Made by a program: the position numbers and the translations under genes
Notes under the pieces: model-generated
Told to the model about the DNA's origin: nothing
Seen by the model: only the letters and a program-made list of their open reading frames with translations
Databases searched by the model: none
From: Scylla paramamosain
Lineage: Eukaryota > Arthropoda > Malacostraca > Decapoda > Portunidae
Direction: 5' to 3'
Length of the DNA: 64,000 bases
NCBI RefSeq assembly: GCF_035594125.1
Contig: NC_087190.1
Span: forward strand, 6,668,501-6,732,500
Shown here: positions 44,305 to 56,464 of the stretch, piece after piece
Layout of the letters: every line of letters begins with the position of its first letter
How positions within the stretch are numbered: the first letter of the stretch is position 1

Positions 44305-47053
44305 TTATGTGAAGAGCGGATTGGGTTCATGAATGATTGTAGTTAAACTGCTTGGGTAATTTCTGTTATATCTTTGAATGTGATTTGCTTGTTGTATTAG
44401 TGCTTCGTATGTTTCATTATTGCTTAGTTTTAGTGTGGTCCATATTTTTACTGCGTGTTTGTGTAGGCGTATGTTTAGTGGTGCTGTGTCTGTGGCTTCG
44501 TGTATTTGTCTTGTAGTGAGTGTGTATGGGTATGTCTGTTTTGTGGCCCATCGGAGCGCCTTGTTCTGTGTTCTCTGTAATTTTCTTAGTTGTGTGTTAC
44601 TGAGTGCATGTGTTGGAATTGGAGGGTAGTCTAGTGTGGGAATGACAATTACTTTTACAAGATGTATTTTCATAGGAATTGGGAGGTGTCTGAATCTGTA
44701 CAGCTTCTTCAGTGCAGCTTCTCCTTGTTGTTTTCTTTCGTGCACATGCCTCTTGTAACCTGTGTTTATAATATGGAAGCCTAAAGATTTCCCATGGTTT
44801 TGGAATTCTGTTTCCTCCCCATTGATGGTAAGAGGAGGGTTCCGCCTGCTTCCAAGGGCAAGAGGGGTAAACTTACTTACATTTGTCTTTATGTTCCATT
44901 TTGTTTCAAAATTATTTACTATATTGATTTCTCTTTCTGTGCGGGCGTTGATCATGTGTTTAGACTTGCCAGGGTATCCTATGATTTGGGTGATGTCATC
45001 GGCGTAAGAGATGTTTAGGCCATGTCTTGGAGGTGGGATGTCTTGAGTGTATATGACAAAAAGGGTCGGGGACAGCACACTGCCCTGTGGGACCCCACAG
45101 CCCAGGGGAAAGGGGACACCTCGGAACTGATCTATTTTAATGCTTGCTTCCCTATCCTCTAGAAAATCGCATAAAAATTATTCTATGACATCCCAGGTGA
45201 AGGAGTCCCAGGTGAAGAAGCTTATATTTTAGCCCGAGATGCCACACCTTATCGAGAGCCTTTGTGATGTCCCTCAAGACAACGTGACATTGTCCTCCGT
45301 CGGCTTTGTTTTGAGCTATTTTTTCAGTGATTATCGCGAGAGCTTGGGTAGTACCTCTGTCTTGTCTGAAGCCAAATTGTGTTGGGTTATATTGGTTGGT
45401 ATATTCTAGGTGAGAGCGTAATCTATAATTGATAATACGTTCCAGAATCTTGCCGGGGACCTCCAAGAGTGAGATTGGTCGGTAATTTAAGGGATGAGCG
45501 GGGGATTTACTTGGCTTGGGTATTAGTTTTATTATTGCTTTTTTCCAGATGTCTGGGAAGTAGCCTGCTGATATAGTGGCATTATAGATGTTCTTTAAGT
45601 TTTGTATGGCATTATGAGGTAGATGTTGGAGGATTGTTTTGTTGAAACCACTGCTACCCGGGCAAATCTTTTTCGTGTGTTTGATGATGTTTGTGATTTC
45701 TTCTGTTGTTACTGGAGTGGTGAGTACTGGGTCGGAATCGAGGCGTGATGGGTCTGCGTTGTTGTGTGGTGTTGTTCTGTGTATGTGTTCTCGTAGGTGT
45801 TGTGTTACCATGTGTTCTGTTTCTTCGTGCATGTCTTCATCTTCAGTGTATATTTGTCTCCAGATGTTCTGATGGAGGGCTTCTTGAGCTTCTGGGGTGT
45901 AGTGTCTCATGTTTGCGTTGTCTATGAGATAATGCGTTGGTGGTGTGGTGTTTCCTGAGAGCTGATTGAGTTTTCTCCAAAAATCGGGTGGGTGTTTGTA
46001 AAGTGTTGCCAGGGTTGCAATTGCCTGTTGCCAGTGCTGACTGGATTCTTCTATGAGTGCTTCTTGTATTAGTGTCCTAAGCTCCCTGTATCTATTGTAG
46101 TGTGCTCTCGTCCAGCCGTTGGCGAAAGAGTGTGCTCTGAGTGCATTGAATTGTTGCATAAGTGTTTGTATATATTGGGTGTGTGGAGTGTGTGGTAAAG
46201 TTCTGTGATGTGTGTTGGGTATGTGTCTACTTTTGGCGTCACTGATAGTAGCGTACCAGTTTTCTATTTCTTCATCAATTTCCTCTAAAGTCGCGTTTTC
46301 CACCTCGGTGTTGTCTACCATGTTCTGGGAGATGTAATCTTGGAACTGCTCCCAGTTTGCCCTCGCGAAGCATGGTCGTGGTGGTATCGGTGTTTGTATT
46401 GGAGAAGAGGATAATTTCATCAGGATGGGAATGTGGTCGCTGCTGGTGAGAGGACCCTGCGTGATGTGAATGTTGTGGTGTGTTCTATAGTTTGTGAGAA
46501 TTATGTCTGGTGTTGTGTCTGCGTTGTGTGCGTAGTATGTAGCAAAGTGTGGGCCGATGTGGTGTAGTGTTCTATGTCTGATCAAGTGTGCTAATTGTTT
46601 TCCTTTGGTATTTCTACCCCTGTGGCCCAGTAGTGGATGACGTGCATTTAGATCTGCGATCATGTATACTGGGGTGTGTTGTCGGAACAGTTGTGTGAAA
46701 TCGGGGATGGGGAGATAATCTCTTGTGGGTGGCTGGTATAGGGTGGCAAGGATTATTGGGCCAGTGGTTGTTTCTATTTCAACTGCTAGCAAGTCTGATA
46801 TGTAAGTGTCGTGTATTTTATGTGGGATGGTGTTTTTGACTGCAATCCCTGTGCCGTCGTGCAGTCTGCCTGTGAGGTTTTTGGTGTGTGTATTGTAGCC
46901 CTAAAGTTTGAGTGGTTAATATTCTGTTGTTCCGTGGCTGTTGATAAGTATGACATCTGCCTGTAGGTTTCTATATATGTTTGAAAGACCAGTACTTCTG
47001 CCCCTCCAGTTTAGAACATTATGTTGCACAATGTTTAATGTCGTTTGGTCCAT
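44305..47053 (-). pseudogene. LINE-D ORF2, endonuclease/reverse transcriptase, broken
   Basis: Starts MDQTTLNIVQHNVLNWRGRS at 47,053. Two in-frame stops (TAA and TAG) fall near 46,905-46,925, about 45 codons in. It is open again from 46,792 to 45,152: LNARHPLLGHRGRNTKGKQL and TSSDHIPILMKL belong to the APE endonuclease, then NYRPISLLEVPGKILERIIN, FGFRQDRGTTQALAI and DITKALDKVWHLGL to the reverse transcriptase. A frame change near 45,150-45,230, beside a 15-bp tandem duplication (CTTCACCTGGGACTC-type), moves to 45,078-44,305 with ISYADDITQI (YADD intact) and the thumb. Functional only if complemented; as it stands a pseudogene. Confidence 0.88.
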
Positions 47054-48396
47054 TTTGGTTCGGGTTGTCTAGTTTTTCTCAGCTGATTTTTTCTTTGCTT
47101 GACTGAGGGTGTTGTTTGGGCTATCTCGTTGTCGGTGTTGTTTGTGGCGTGTGGTGTCTGTGATGTTTGTTTGTGATTGTGTTGCCTTGTAACTGTATGT
47201 GTTGAAGTGCTTTCAGTAAGTTTGGGAAGTGGTGGTGGTTGTCGAAGTGTTTCTTGCTGTGTTGTCTCTTCTGGTAGCCCTGTATCTTCTTCCTCATCTG
47301 TTTCTTGTTCCTCTTCAGAGTCAGACGAGAGTTCAAGGTCTGCTTCAGCAACTGATGTTGTCGTGGCTAGGTTGGTTGTTACTGATTCCATAATTTGTGG
47401 TGTCTCTGATGGCAACATATTCTGGATTATTTGCTGGGAGGGAGGATTGTTGGGGAGGATCACCGTTGGGAGATTATTTTCTTGTAGTATATCAATGAGG
47501 GTCTTTTGGAAGGTGCCCGGGTTGACCATGTTCATTGCATGCGCGTGGAGGTAGCAGATCATCATTTTTGATGTTTGGTTGTTGTTTAGTGCCGTAGCTG
47601 ATGTAGGGAACGTGTTGGCGTTGTTGTGGTGATTGGCAGCTTGAGAGTAGCTCTGTGACTTCACTCGTTTTTCTTCTTCTTGTTTTTCTGTGACTTTCTC
47701 CTTCCTTTTCTGGCATTTGTACGCCATTGTCTTGTGCGCTTGTCCACAGTTTATACATTTCACTGATTCTTTTGGACAGGTTTTCCAGATGTGGTCATGG
47801 CTTGAGCATTCTGAACACACTTGGTACCCTGCTGGTTTGGGGCATTGTTTGGTGGAGTGCTTCTCGATTGCATAACATTTCATGCAGTAGGAAATTGGTG
47901 TGTATTTCTCTTTGGTGATTTGGTATGGTGCTATGGATACGTTGAAGAGGCGTAGGCCCTGTTTCGTTGCCTTATCTGCCATGCTGATGGTCTCGAACTG
48001 GATCTTGAGTCTATTTCCGCTGGTATTGTTTCTGTTGTTTGGGAACTTGTAGGCATCTTGAATCTTTGCCCATTCCTGTTTGTTTTCAATTTCATCAGCT
48101 ATGTTATTTTTGGTGTTTTCAAAGGCCGTCTGTTCCACCTTGTGACAGATGATGGTGCGTCGTGCTTTTATTTCAGGGGGAAGGATGGGGTAGAAGCCAT
48201 GACTTTGCAGAGTCTGGGTTGCTGCCGACTCCAAAACTGTGTCGACTTCCTTTTCACTGGCATTGATGATGTATCCACCGTTGGCTTCGTAGAGAGCATT
48301 GGCGTACACATCAGCCGGAGCGAGGATCTCTAGAAGTTTTAGTTTGATTCGTCTGTCTTTGGGGTCTCCATCACACGTGATCTTTAGTCTTGGCAT
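47035..48396 (-). CDS. LINE-D ORF1, gag-like RNA-binding protein
   Basis: An intact 453-codon frame beginning MPRLKITCDGDPKDRRIKLK. In LINEs this product coats the element RNA. The N-terminal half is an RRM-like/gag-like fold by family analogy. Residues about 175-235 carry three zinc knuckles: CMKCYAIEKHSTKQC, CSECSSHDHIWKTC and CINCGQAHKTMAYKC. The C-terminal third is acidic (SSDSEEEQETDEEED) and then Gln/Thr/Pro-rich. Its stop at 47,035 overlaps the ORF2 start (ATG at 47,053) by 19 nt in another frame, consistent with reinitiation or coupled translation. The best preserved gene of the window apart from the nested element's gag. Confidence 0.88.
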   Translation of the reverse strand: MPRLKITCDGDPKDRRIKLKLLEILAPADVYANALYEANGGYIINASEKEVDTVLESAATQTLQSHGFYPILPPEIKARRTIICHKVEQTAFENTKNNIADEIENKQEWAKIQDAYKFPNNRNNTSGNRLKIQFETISMADKATKQGLRLFNVSIAPYQITKEKYTPISYCMKCYAIEKHSTKQCPKPAGYQVCSECSSHDHIWKTCPKESVKCINCGQAHKTMAYKCQKRKEKVTEKQEEEKRVKSQSYSQAANHHNNANTFPTSATALNNNQTSKMMICYLHAHAMNMVNPGTFQKTLIDILQENNLPTVILPNNPPSQQIIQNMLPSETPQIMESVTTNLATTTSVAEADLELSSDSEEEQETDEEEDTGLPEETTQQETLRQPPPLPKLTESTSTHTVTRQHNHKQTSQTPHATNNTDNEIAQTTPSVKQRKNQLRKTRQPEPKWTKRH

Positions 48397-48889
48397 GTTT
48401 ACATCCTATTAGGGGCCGTGGCCCGACTGTACGCCACAACTAGGGAGAGAGAATGGAAGGAGCCTGCCTATGCAAAACGGTTTGATGACCCCGTTTCTAA
48501 AAACAGTCGTAGCCACCCCGATCCGCGCCTACACCTATCAGAGTTTTTGCCCGACCTTAACCGGTGAGTTTAAGGCAGCATGCTAAATGCCCCCCTTGTG
48601 CAGGCCGCGGGGTTCACCTTCACTTACCGGTGGACGCTAGGGCGAAAGGAAATATAGTGGGAGATGAAAGGAGGAACTGCACAGGAGCGGGCTCTCAACC
48701 AAGCGGGAGAGCCCCGGTACACAAGTGCAGGGAGAGGCCTTGATAATGGATGTTGTGGTAGTAGTAGTAGTAGTAGTAGTTGTTGTTGTTGTTGGTGATA
48801 AATGAGGAGCGCGAGTACTCTAACCTCGTCATTAGCTCTGCGAGCAAGTGGTCTGAGGTGTGCCTGTGAGTCTTGTGAGTCTGGTGTGC
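48397..48889 (-). other. LINE-D 5' leader
   Basis: Non-coding leader with a stem-loop GGGCTCTC/GAGAGCCC at about 48,688-48,715 and a (TAG)n(TTG)n run at 48,752-48,800. LINE-D begins GCACACCAGACTCACAAGAC (minus) directly after the target duplication. Confidence 0.7.
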
Positions 48890-49172
48890 TGAAGTTGTCT
48901 GCCCTCTGCTCGCCTTATATGCAGCCCGCACGGGATCAGAACGAGCTACGCACTATGGGCGGAGCCGCTGATTGGCTGCTTTGTCGCGTGGCTCGGTGAG
49001 TTGCCGCTTCGTTTTTCTTTCTTGATTTCTTCATGTTTGGTAGGGCTTGAAGATCTTCTGACTGAGTATTTAACTTCAGATTATTTTCTTTTATGTGGAG
49101 GGCTTCTAATATGCTTAAGAGTCGTACATCGTTGCATCCATCGATTACTTCTGTGAAATAATCGATGGATGC
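48890..49172 (-). mobile_element. Penelope-like element 3' coding end and promoter-like region, left arm
   Basis: On minus, IDYFTEVIDGCNDVRLLSIL then EALHIKENNLKLNTQSEDLQ and ALPNMKKSRKKNEAAT is the C-terminal (GIY-YIG side) ending of Penelope-like polyproteins. It is followed by a CCAAT box, CTCCGCCC, and CATATAAGGC about 28 nt before the LINE-D junction. Mirror of 62,444-62,727. The rest of the element is absent. Confidence 0.75.
49134..49172. repeat. hairpin GCATCCATCGATTA...TAATCGATGGATGC, left
   Basis: 14-bp perfect stem with an 11-nt loop at the satellite/Penelope junction. The right-arm counterpart (62,444-62,482) has a longer stem. Confidence 0.85.
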
Positions 49173-51835
49173 GTCTTAGCGTTTTGGTACGTAAGACGAT
49201 CGAAAGTACTCATAATACCCATTTTTAGTAATATTCTTTCGTTACCCTATATAGGGTACTTTCCATGCATTTTGTCGTTTTTTATACATAACAAACTCAA
49301 AAATACTCATAATACTTGTTTTTCGTAATGTTATTCTTTCTTCATAAAAAGTGTTTCCTATGCGTTTTAGCGTTTTAGTACGTAAGAAGCTAGAAACACT
49401 CAAAATATAGGTTTTGTGTAATGTTGTTTGGTATTCCCATATAGGGTGATCTCCATGCATTTTACCGTTTTGGTGCATAACATGCTTATAAACACTCCAA
49501 AGGGATGTTTCTTGAAATATCATTTTTTTTTCCTAATATAGGGTGCTTTGCATGTATTTTGGCAGTTTAGTACCTAAAAATAAAAAAAAAACACCCAAAT
49601 ACATATTTTTAGTAATGTTGTCCTTTCTCCATATATAATGCTATTGAAGCGTTTTTGCGTTTTGGACTCTAAGAAGCTCAAAAACACTCATAACACACTT
49701 TTCTCTTAATGTCTTTTCGTTATTAAATATCGGATATTTTACATGAATGTACGCATTTTCGTACATAATAATATGAATATCACTCATAACACTCGCTTAT
49801 GGTTGTGTTGCTCTTTTTCTATATAAAGAGAGCTATTGAGCGTTTTGTTACTTAAGAGGGTCAATAACATCCATAATACACGTTTCTGGTAATATTGTTA
49901 TGTTCACCATATGGGGTACATTGCATGGATTTTGCTATTTTTGTACTTAACGAACTCAAAAACACTCAAAATGGTAATGTTATTCTGTTTCTTCTTAATG
50001 GGTGTTTTGTATGAATTTTAACGTTTAGGTACGTAAGAAGCTCAAGACACAAAAGACATCTTTTTGGTAATGTTGTTTTGTATCGAAAATATGGAACTTA
50101 TGCATTTTAGCGTTTTGATGCATAAATCGCTCAAAAACACTAAAGAGACACGTTTCTGGTAATGTCGCTTCATTTCCCTATGTAGAGTGCTTCGCATGCA
50201 TTTTACCGTTTTGGTACCTAACAATATAAAAACACTCAAAATGCACGTTTTCTTTTTTATAATGCTGTTCTGTTTTTCTATATAGAGTACTTTTCAACGC
50301 GTTTTCGTGTTTTGGTACCTAACAAGCTCAAAAACACTCTTAATACACGTTTCTTGTAAAGCTCTTTCATTAGGTACTATGGTAATATCATTTCGTTTCC
50401 CCTATTGGAAAATTTCCATGCATTTTGGCGTCATAGTCAAAAACACTCAAATTACACATTTTTGGTAATGTTATTATGTTTCCTTATATAGGGTATTTTT
50501 GATGCATTTTAGCGCTTTAGTACGTAATAAGCCCAAAACCACACAAATGACACGTGTTTAGTAATGTTATTCTATGTTTCATTATATGGTGTTTCCATGG
50601 CTTTTTGTATCTTTGCGCATAAAACGCTTCAAAACCCACAAAAGACACGTTTTTCTTAATGTCGTTTCGTTTCCATATATAGAAAATATTACATGTTTTT
50701 TTGGTATTTTATTACCTAACAAGTTTAAAAACAGCTATAATACATGTTTTTCATCATGCCATACTGTATCTTCATTTAAGGTGAAAATACAATAAACACA
50801 TTTTTGGTAATATTATTCTGTTTCTCCACATATAGTTCTATTAAAACGTTTTAGCATTTTTAGTGATTAAGAAGCTTTAAAATACTCATAATTCATGTTT
50901 CTGGTAATTTTGTTTCTTTTTCCTTATATAGAGTACTTTACATGCATTTTCACGTTTTTGGTATTTCACTCGGTCAAAAATCCTCAAATTATAATTATGG
51001 CTTTGATGATTTTAATATTTTCTTCATATACGGTGTTTTTTTTTTAAGCATTTTAGCGTTTTGGTACATAAGAATCTGAAAAACAGTCTGGTAATGTTAT
51101 TTTTTTTTTTCAATATACGGTGCTTTCTATGTTTTTTTTTAGCGTCTTTGTACATAAAAAAAATATTAAAAAAAAACACTCCAAAGACACGCTTTTGGTA
51201 ATGTTTAGTTATCATGCAATTTGGTGTTTTGGTAATTAAAGATCTTAAAAAGCAGTCATAATAAACATTTCTGGTGATCTTCATATAAGGTGCTTTGTGC
51301 GCATTTTGTCGTTTTGTTATTTAACAAAATAGAAACAGTAAAAAATAATTTTATGCTGCTATTATATATTGATTGGTTTTAGCGTTTTGGTAGCAACGAA
51401 GTTCAAAAACACTTATAAGAAACGTTTCCAGTGATATCGTTTTGTTTCCTCATATAGGGGTAATTTACATGAATTCTGGCATTTTGGTTCATCATGATTT
51501 TATGAACGCTCAAATTACACATTTTTGTTATAATTATTGCTTCTTTATATACGTTGTTTTACATGCATTTTTGTGTTTTTGTACGTAAGAATCTCAAAAA
51601 CAATGAAATGGCAATTGTTTGGAAATATTATTTTGTTTTCCAAAATAGGGTGCTTTCTATGCTTTTTAGCGTCTCTCTGCATAAAACGATAAAAAATACT
51701 GAAAACAAACGTTCATGGTATTATTTAGTTTCCCTATATATGGTGGTTTCCATGCATTTTGGCATGCTGGTAACTAACAATCTTTAAAAAGCCATAATAC
51801 ACGTTTCTGGTGATATTGTTCTTTTGTTGTCATAG
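49173..51835 (+). repeat. 96-bp satellite array, left arm outer part
   Basis: Plus-oriented monomers; mirror of 59,763-62,443. Ends where the orphan-gene relic starts. Confidence 0.9.
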
Positions 51836-52893
51836 GTAATGTGAAGCTTACAAAGCATATTTTGCTGTGCCAGTTGGGAACCAAGATAAGACCAGGGCAC
51901 CTCATTTTACTTGTGAGGATTGTGAGAGAACATTAGAAGGCAAAATAGCTGTTAGTTTTTCAAGAGTAATATTCAATAAAAAATTAAGAAAAATTAAAAC
52001 ATAAGTTAAACAAACTTATACTGCTGTTCTTTTACAAGGTGGTATAGAGGGGAAAAGAGAACCATGAAATTTGCTATACCTAGAATATAGCGTGAACCTA
52101 CTGATCACTCAAGTGACCGCTTTTTTCTGCATGGTGGATCCTTCCAAACGCCGATCTGGGAAAAATGCACCTGTCTGTTAATCCAGACATTCTATCCATT
52201 TCATTGCACCAGTACCACATAGTGCTGATCTGCTGATTCTCCAGAAAGAAATCAACTATCAAAAGAAAGCAGCAAGTCAGAAGATGAGCCAAACAGAGAG
52301 AAAGACTGTGAATTCACAGATACAGTTGTAGTTGGAAGGAATCCTTACTACCCAAATCAAAGAGACCTCATTGATCTCATCAGAGATCTTGGTTTGACAA
52401 AGTCAAATGGTGAGCTTTTGATTTCAAGGCTGAAGGAATGGGACTTACTTGATGAAAGTGTGCAAGTGACCAGCCAAAGAAAACGTACTTGAAGGTCCAT
52501 ATCCTAGATTGTCATCTCGACAGCTTCAAGAGAATAAGGGAGCATATTCAGAGGAACAAGGGGAGTCCCTCCACCAAGATATAACGAACTTTGAACAGAG
52601 ATATCAGGGATCTTTCAATGAAAAACATGATGGGAGACTACATTTAGGGGCTCATACATGAAAGTTATTTGTTGTATTCAAGCAAATCAAGAAGAAAAAA
52701 AAGTTTTAAAATTAATTTTGGAGTCATTTGAATTATTTTTCTTTCCAAAAATGGTAAAAATGGTGAAATTTAGCTATTTTCAGGCAAAAATCATTCTAAA
52801 AGCCACAAAAGCTGTTTGACAGGAATAATTGACATTTTCTATTGTTTTGAAATGAAAAGAGTTAGAAAATAGACAAAAATCGTGTTAGAGACT
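51836..52893 (+). pseudogene. relic of a widespread arthropod orphan gene, left arm
   Basis: Readable pieces in order: AYKAYFAVPVGNQDKTRAPH and FTCEDCERTLEG; an AT-rich insert of about 95 bp ending TTTTACAAG; GWYRGEKRTMKFAIPRI with a TAG, REPTDHSSD, FFCMVDPSKRRSGKNAPVC; later DLIRDLGLTKSNGELLISRL and KEWDLLDESVQVTSQRKR. Then abruptly HILDCHLDSFKRI, GAYSEEQGESLHQDI and FEQRYQGSFNE. I recognise these as segments of a multi-copy arthropod protein family of unknown function. The long central region between QRKR and HILD is missing. The AT-rich insert looks like an unspliced intron. Stops and shifts make it dead. The mirror copy shares the deletion. Confidence 0.75.
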
Positions 52894-55800
52894 GATAATA
52901 CACATTTCTGGTAATACCTTTTCGTTTCCCCATATCGGGTACTTTGCATATATTTTGATGTTTTGGTACTTCACACGCTTAAAATCAATGAAATATTACT
53001 TTTCTAATAATGTCGTTTCATTTTAATATATAGGATGGTTTTCATGCATTTTGGCGTTTTGGTACCTAACAAGTTTAAAAAGAGTCAAATTACATTGGTC
53101 ATGATGTACTGTTTCTTCATACCTTACAAGGTACCTAACAAGGTAAACAAAACAAAATGAAAATACACGTTTTTAGTAATGTTCTGTTTCTCCAGTTAGA
53201 GTGCTATTCACGCGTTTTAACGTTTTAGCTCAAAACACACACCTTTCTGGTAATATCGTTTCTTTTCCCCCAAATAACGTACTTACGTGGATTTTGGCGT
53301 TTTGCTATCTCACACGGTCAAAAACATTCAAATTACATTATTTTGGTAATGTAATTATGAATCTTTATATAGGGTGTTTTGCAAGTATTTCTGCGTGTTG
53401 GTACGTAAAAATCCAGGACATAACATGGCGAAAAAAAAAAAACATTCAAAATAAATGTTTTCGGTAAGGGTAAAAACAATGAAATTAAACATTTTGGTAT
53501 GGTTATTATGTTTCTTAATATAGGTCGTTTTGTATGCATTTTATTAATTTTTGTATGTAAGAAGAACAAATGACACGTGTTTGGCACTGTTATTTTGTTT
53601 TCCAATAAATGGTGTTTTCCATGTTTTTTAGCGTCTTTGTGCATATAACACTCAAAAACACTTAAAAAACACGATTCTATTAATGTCGTTTCATTTCTTT
53701 ACATTTGATAGTTTTCGTGCATTTGTTGGTTTTTGGTACCTAACAATCTTAAAAACAGACAAAATTACACGTTTCTGGTCATGCTCTTCTGTTTCTTCAT
53801 AAAGGTGCTTTGCATGCTTCTTGGCGTTTTGGAATCTACCAAGGTGAAAAATACTTACCATACACATTCATCGTAATGTTCTGTTTCTCCATATAGAGTG
53901 CTATTAGAACATTTTAGCGTTTTGGTAGCTAAGAAGCTAGAAAACAATTACAAAACACGTTTCTGGTAAAAATCTTTTTGTTTCTTCATATACGGTATTT
54001 TGTATGAATTTTGGTGTTTGGTTTCCTCACACTCAAATTATATGTTTTTGGGAATATTATTAATTTCTTCATATACGGTGTTTTTCATGTATTTTTTTTT
54101 TTTTTTTTTACGTATTGGCACATAAGAGTCTGAATTCCCTCTATAGGGCGGCTTCCATGGAATTTGGCGTTTCAGCTTAAAAACAGTCATAATACAAGTT
54201 TTAGTGATGTTGAGTTATTTCATAATGTGGGATTTCATGATTTTTTTGCGTTTGGTACCTAAAAAGGTAAAAAAATCAAATTAACGTTTTCGTTATTTAC
54301 ACGTGCTATTTATACATTTTAGCGGTTTAGTACGTAAAATCCTGGAAAACACTCCTAACACCAGTTTATGGTAATATCGTTTTGTTTCCCCATATAGAGT
54401 GCTTTCCATGCATTTTTGCGATTTGGTTCCTTACATCATCATAAACACTCAAATTACACCTTATTGGTAATGTTATGTTTCTTTATATAGGGTGTTTTGC
54501 ATACTTTTTATCGTTTTTCCAATGCTTTTCCAATGTCATTTCCATGCTTTTTAGCGTTTTGGTGCTGAAGATGCTTATAAACACTCAAAAGAACCGTTTC
54601 TTGAAATATTATTTTGGTTTTTAATATAATGTTTTCTGCATGCATGTTGGCATTATGGCACCTAACAATGTGAAATACACTCAAAATACACGTTTTAGGT
54701 AGTGTTATTCCGTTTCTCTATATAGAGTGCTCTTCATGCGTTCTAGAGTGTTGTTAACTAAGAAACTAAAAAGAAAAACACTCATAATACACGTTTCTCG
54801 TAATCTTTTCATTACCTCATATAGGGTTCTTTGCATGCACTTTGGTGTTTTTTTTTTTTTTTGCATAATCTTAGAAACACTCATAAATACTTGTTTTTGG
54901 TAATGTTCTGTTTATCTATATAAAGTGCTATTCATGCGTTCTAGTGTGTTATTACTTATAAAGCTCAAAAACTCATAATACACGTACGTTTCTTGTAATG
55001 TTTTTCGTTTCTACATATGGTAATGTTGTTCTGTTTTTCTATATAAAGTGCTATTTATGCGTTCTAGCGTGTTATTCCTTATGAAGCTCAAAACTCATAA
55101 TACACGTTTCTTGTAATGTTTTTCGTTTCTACATATAGAGTAATTTGTATGCTTTTTTTTGGCATTTTTCTACGTAACAAACTCAAAAACATTTAAAGTA
55201 CCTTTTTTTTATAATATAAGTTTCTACCTAAAAGGTGTTTTGCATGTGTTTTATCATTATGGTACAAAAAAAGCTGAAAAACACTCAAAAGATATATTTT
55301 TTTGTAATGTTTTTAATTCCCATACAGGGTGTTTTCCATGCTTTTCAGTGTTTTAGTTCCTTGTACATTTATAACCATTAAAAAGGCACGTTTCTGGAAA
55401 TCTCGTTTTCTTTCCCCAGATAGAGTGCTTTGCATGCCTTTTGGCGTTATGATAACTTACATCAAAAACATACGTGATAATGTTGTTCTGTTTCTGCACA
55501 TAGAGTGTTATTCATATATTTTAGCGTTTTGGCTCCAAAAAATATCAAAAACACTCAAAATTCACTTTTCATGTAATGTCTTTTTTTATTCTACATATAA
55601 CGTACTTTGTTTGCATAAACACTCAAAAGACACCGTCTTGGAAATGTCGTTTCTTTTCCCAAAAACACACAAAATACGCGTTTTTTTTTTTTGGTAGTTA
55701 TTCTTTTTCTTCATATAGAGTGTTATTAAAGTGTTTTCACGTTATTATATCTAAGACGCTCAAAAACATTTATAATGCAAGTTTTTTCGTAATGTTTTTT

Positions 55801-56464
55801 CCTTTCCCAAATATGGTGTCTTCCATGCATATTGGCGTTTTCTGCCTAACAAGCTCAGAACACTTGACATGCTTGTTTTTAGTAATAGTATTCTTTTCTC
55901 CAAGTTTTCCATGCGTTTCAGCGGTTTGGTGCGTAAGAACCTGAAAACACTCAGAAGACACGCTTTTTTTCACTATTACATAGGGTGCTTTCCATGCTTT
56001 TAAGTGTTTTAGTTCCTAATACGCATAAAACATTCAAAAGATATGTTCCTTATAATGTCATTTCGTTTTCTCATATAAGAGACTGCAGTCATTTTGGCGA
56101 GTCGGTATGTAACAGTGTGAAAACAATCAAAATACACGCTTTTTTTTTCGTTTTTCCATATAAAGTGTTTCTGACGCGTTTTTCTAGTTTTGGTACCTCA
56201 AACTCAAAAACACTCATAATACACGTTTTTTTTGTAATGTCTTTTCGTTTCACCATATACTGTACAATATAAAGTAAGGTTTTTCTACATATCAAGCTCA
56301 AAAACACTCAAAATACTTGTTTTTTGGTTAATTGAATATTTTCTCCATAAAGTGTTTTGCATGCGTTTTACCGTTTTGGTACGTAAGAAGTTCTAAAACA
56401 CTCAAAATACACGTTTTTCGTAATGTTTTGTATTCCATTTAGGATGACTTCCATGCTTTTTAGC
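52894..56464 (+). repeat. 96-bp satellite array, inner left arm and most of the spacer
   Basis: 52,967-54,512 is the inner left arm (same as 26,743-28,440). 54,513-56,464 is spacer, the mirror of about 30,830-28,880. A deletion of about 190 bp near 53,467 relative to 27,235-27,410 and to the right arm is visible. Confidence 0.9.

Larger units (their letters stand above)
37391..48889 (-). mobile_element. LINE-D, full-length-type non-LTR retrotransposon carrying a nested LTR element
   Basis: Minus-strand element of about 4.8 kb once the nested element (37,573-44,258) is subtracted. It has a 5' leader of about 490 bp, ORF1, ORF2, a 3' UTR and a poly(A) tail seen as T30 at 37,389-37,418. TGAAGTT flanks both ends (37,384-37,390 and 48,890-48,896). 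The unoccupied mirror site at 62,721-62,727 confirms both boundaries. Jockey/I-type organisation (gag-like ORF1 with CCHC knuckles, APE endonuclease, YADD reverse transcriptase). The full length suggests recent activity, but ORF2 is broken. Confidence 0.9.

Noticed and set aside
47177..47554. Plus-strand open frames opposite LINE-D ORF1 and ORF2 (also 44,420-45,927).
   Set aside because: Antisense shadows of the minus-strand LINE-D genes; Cys/Val/Ser-rich without domains.
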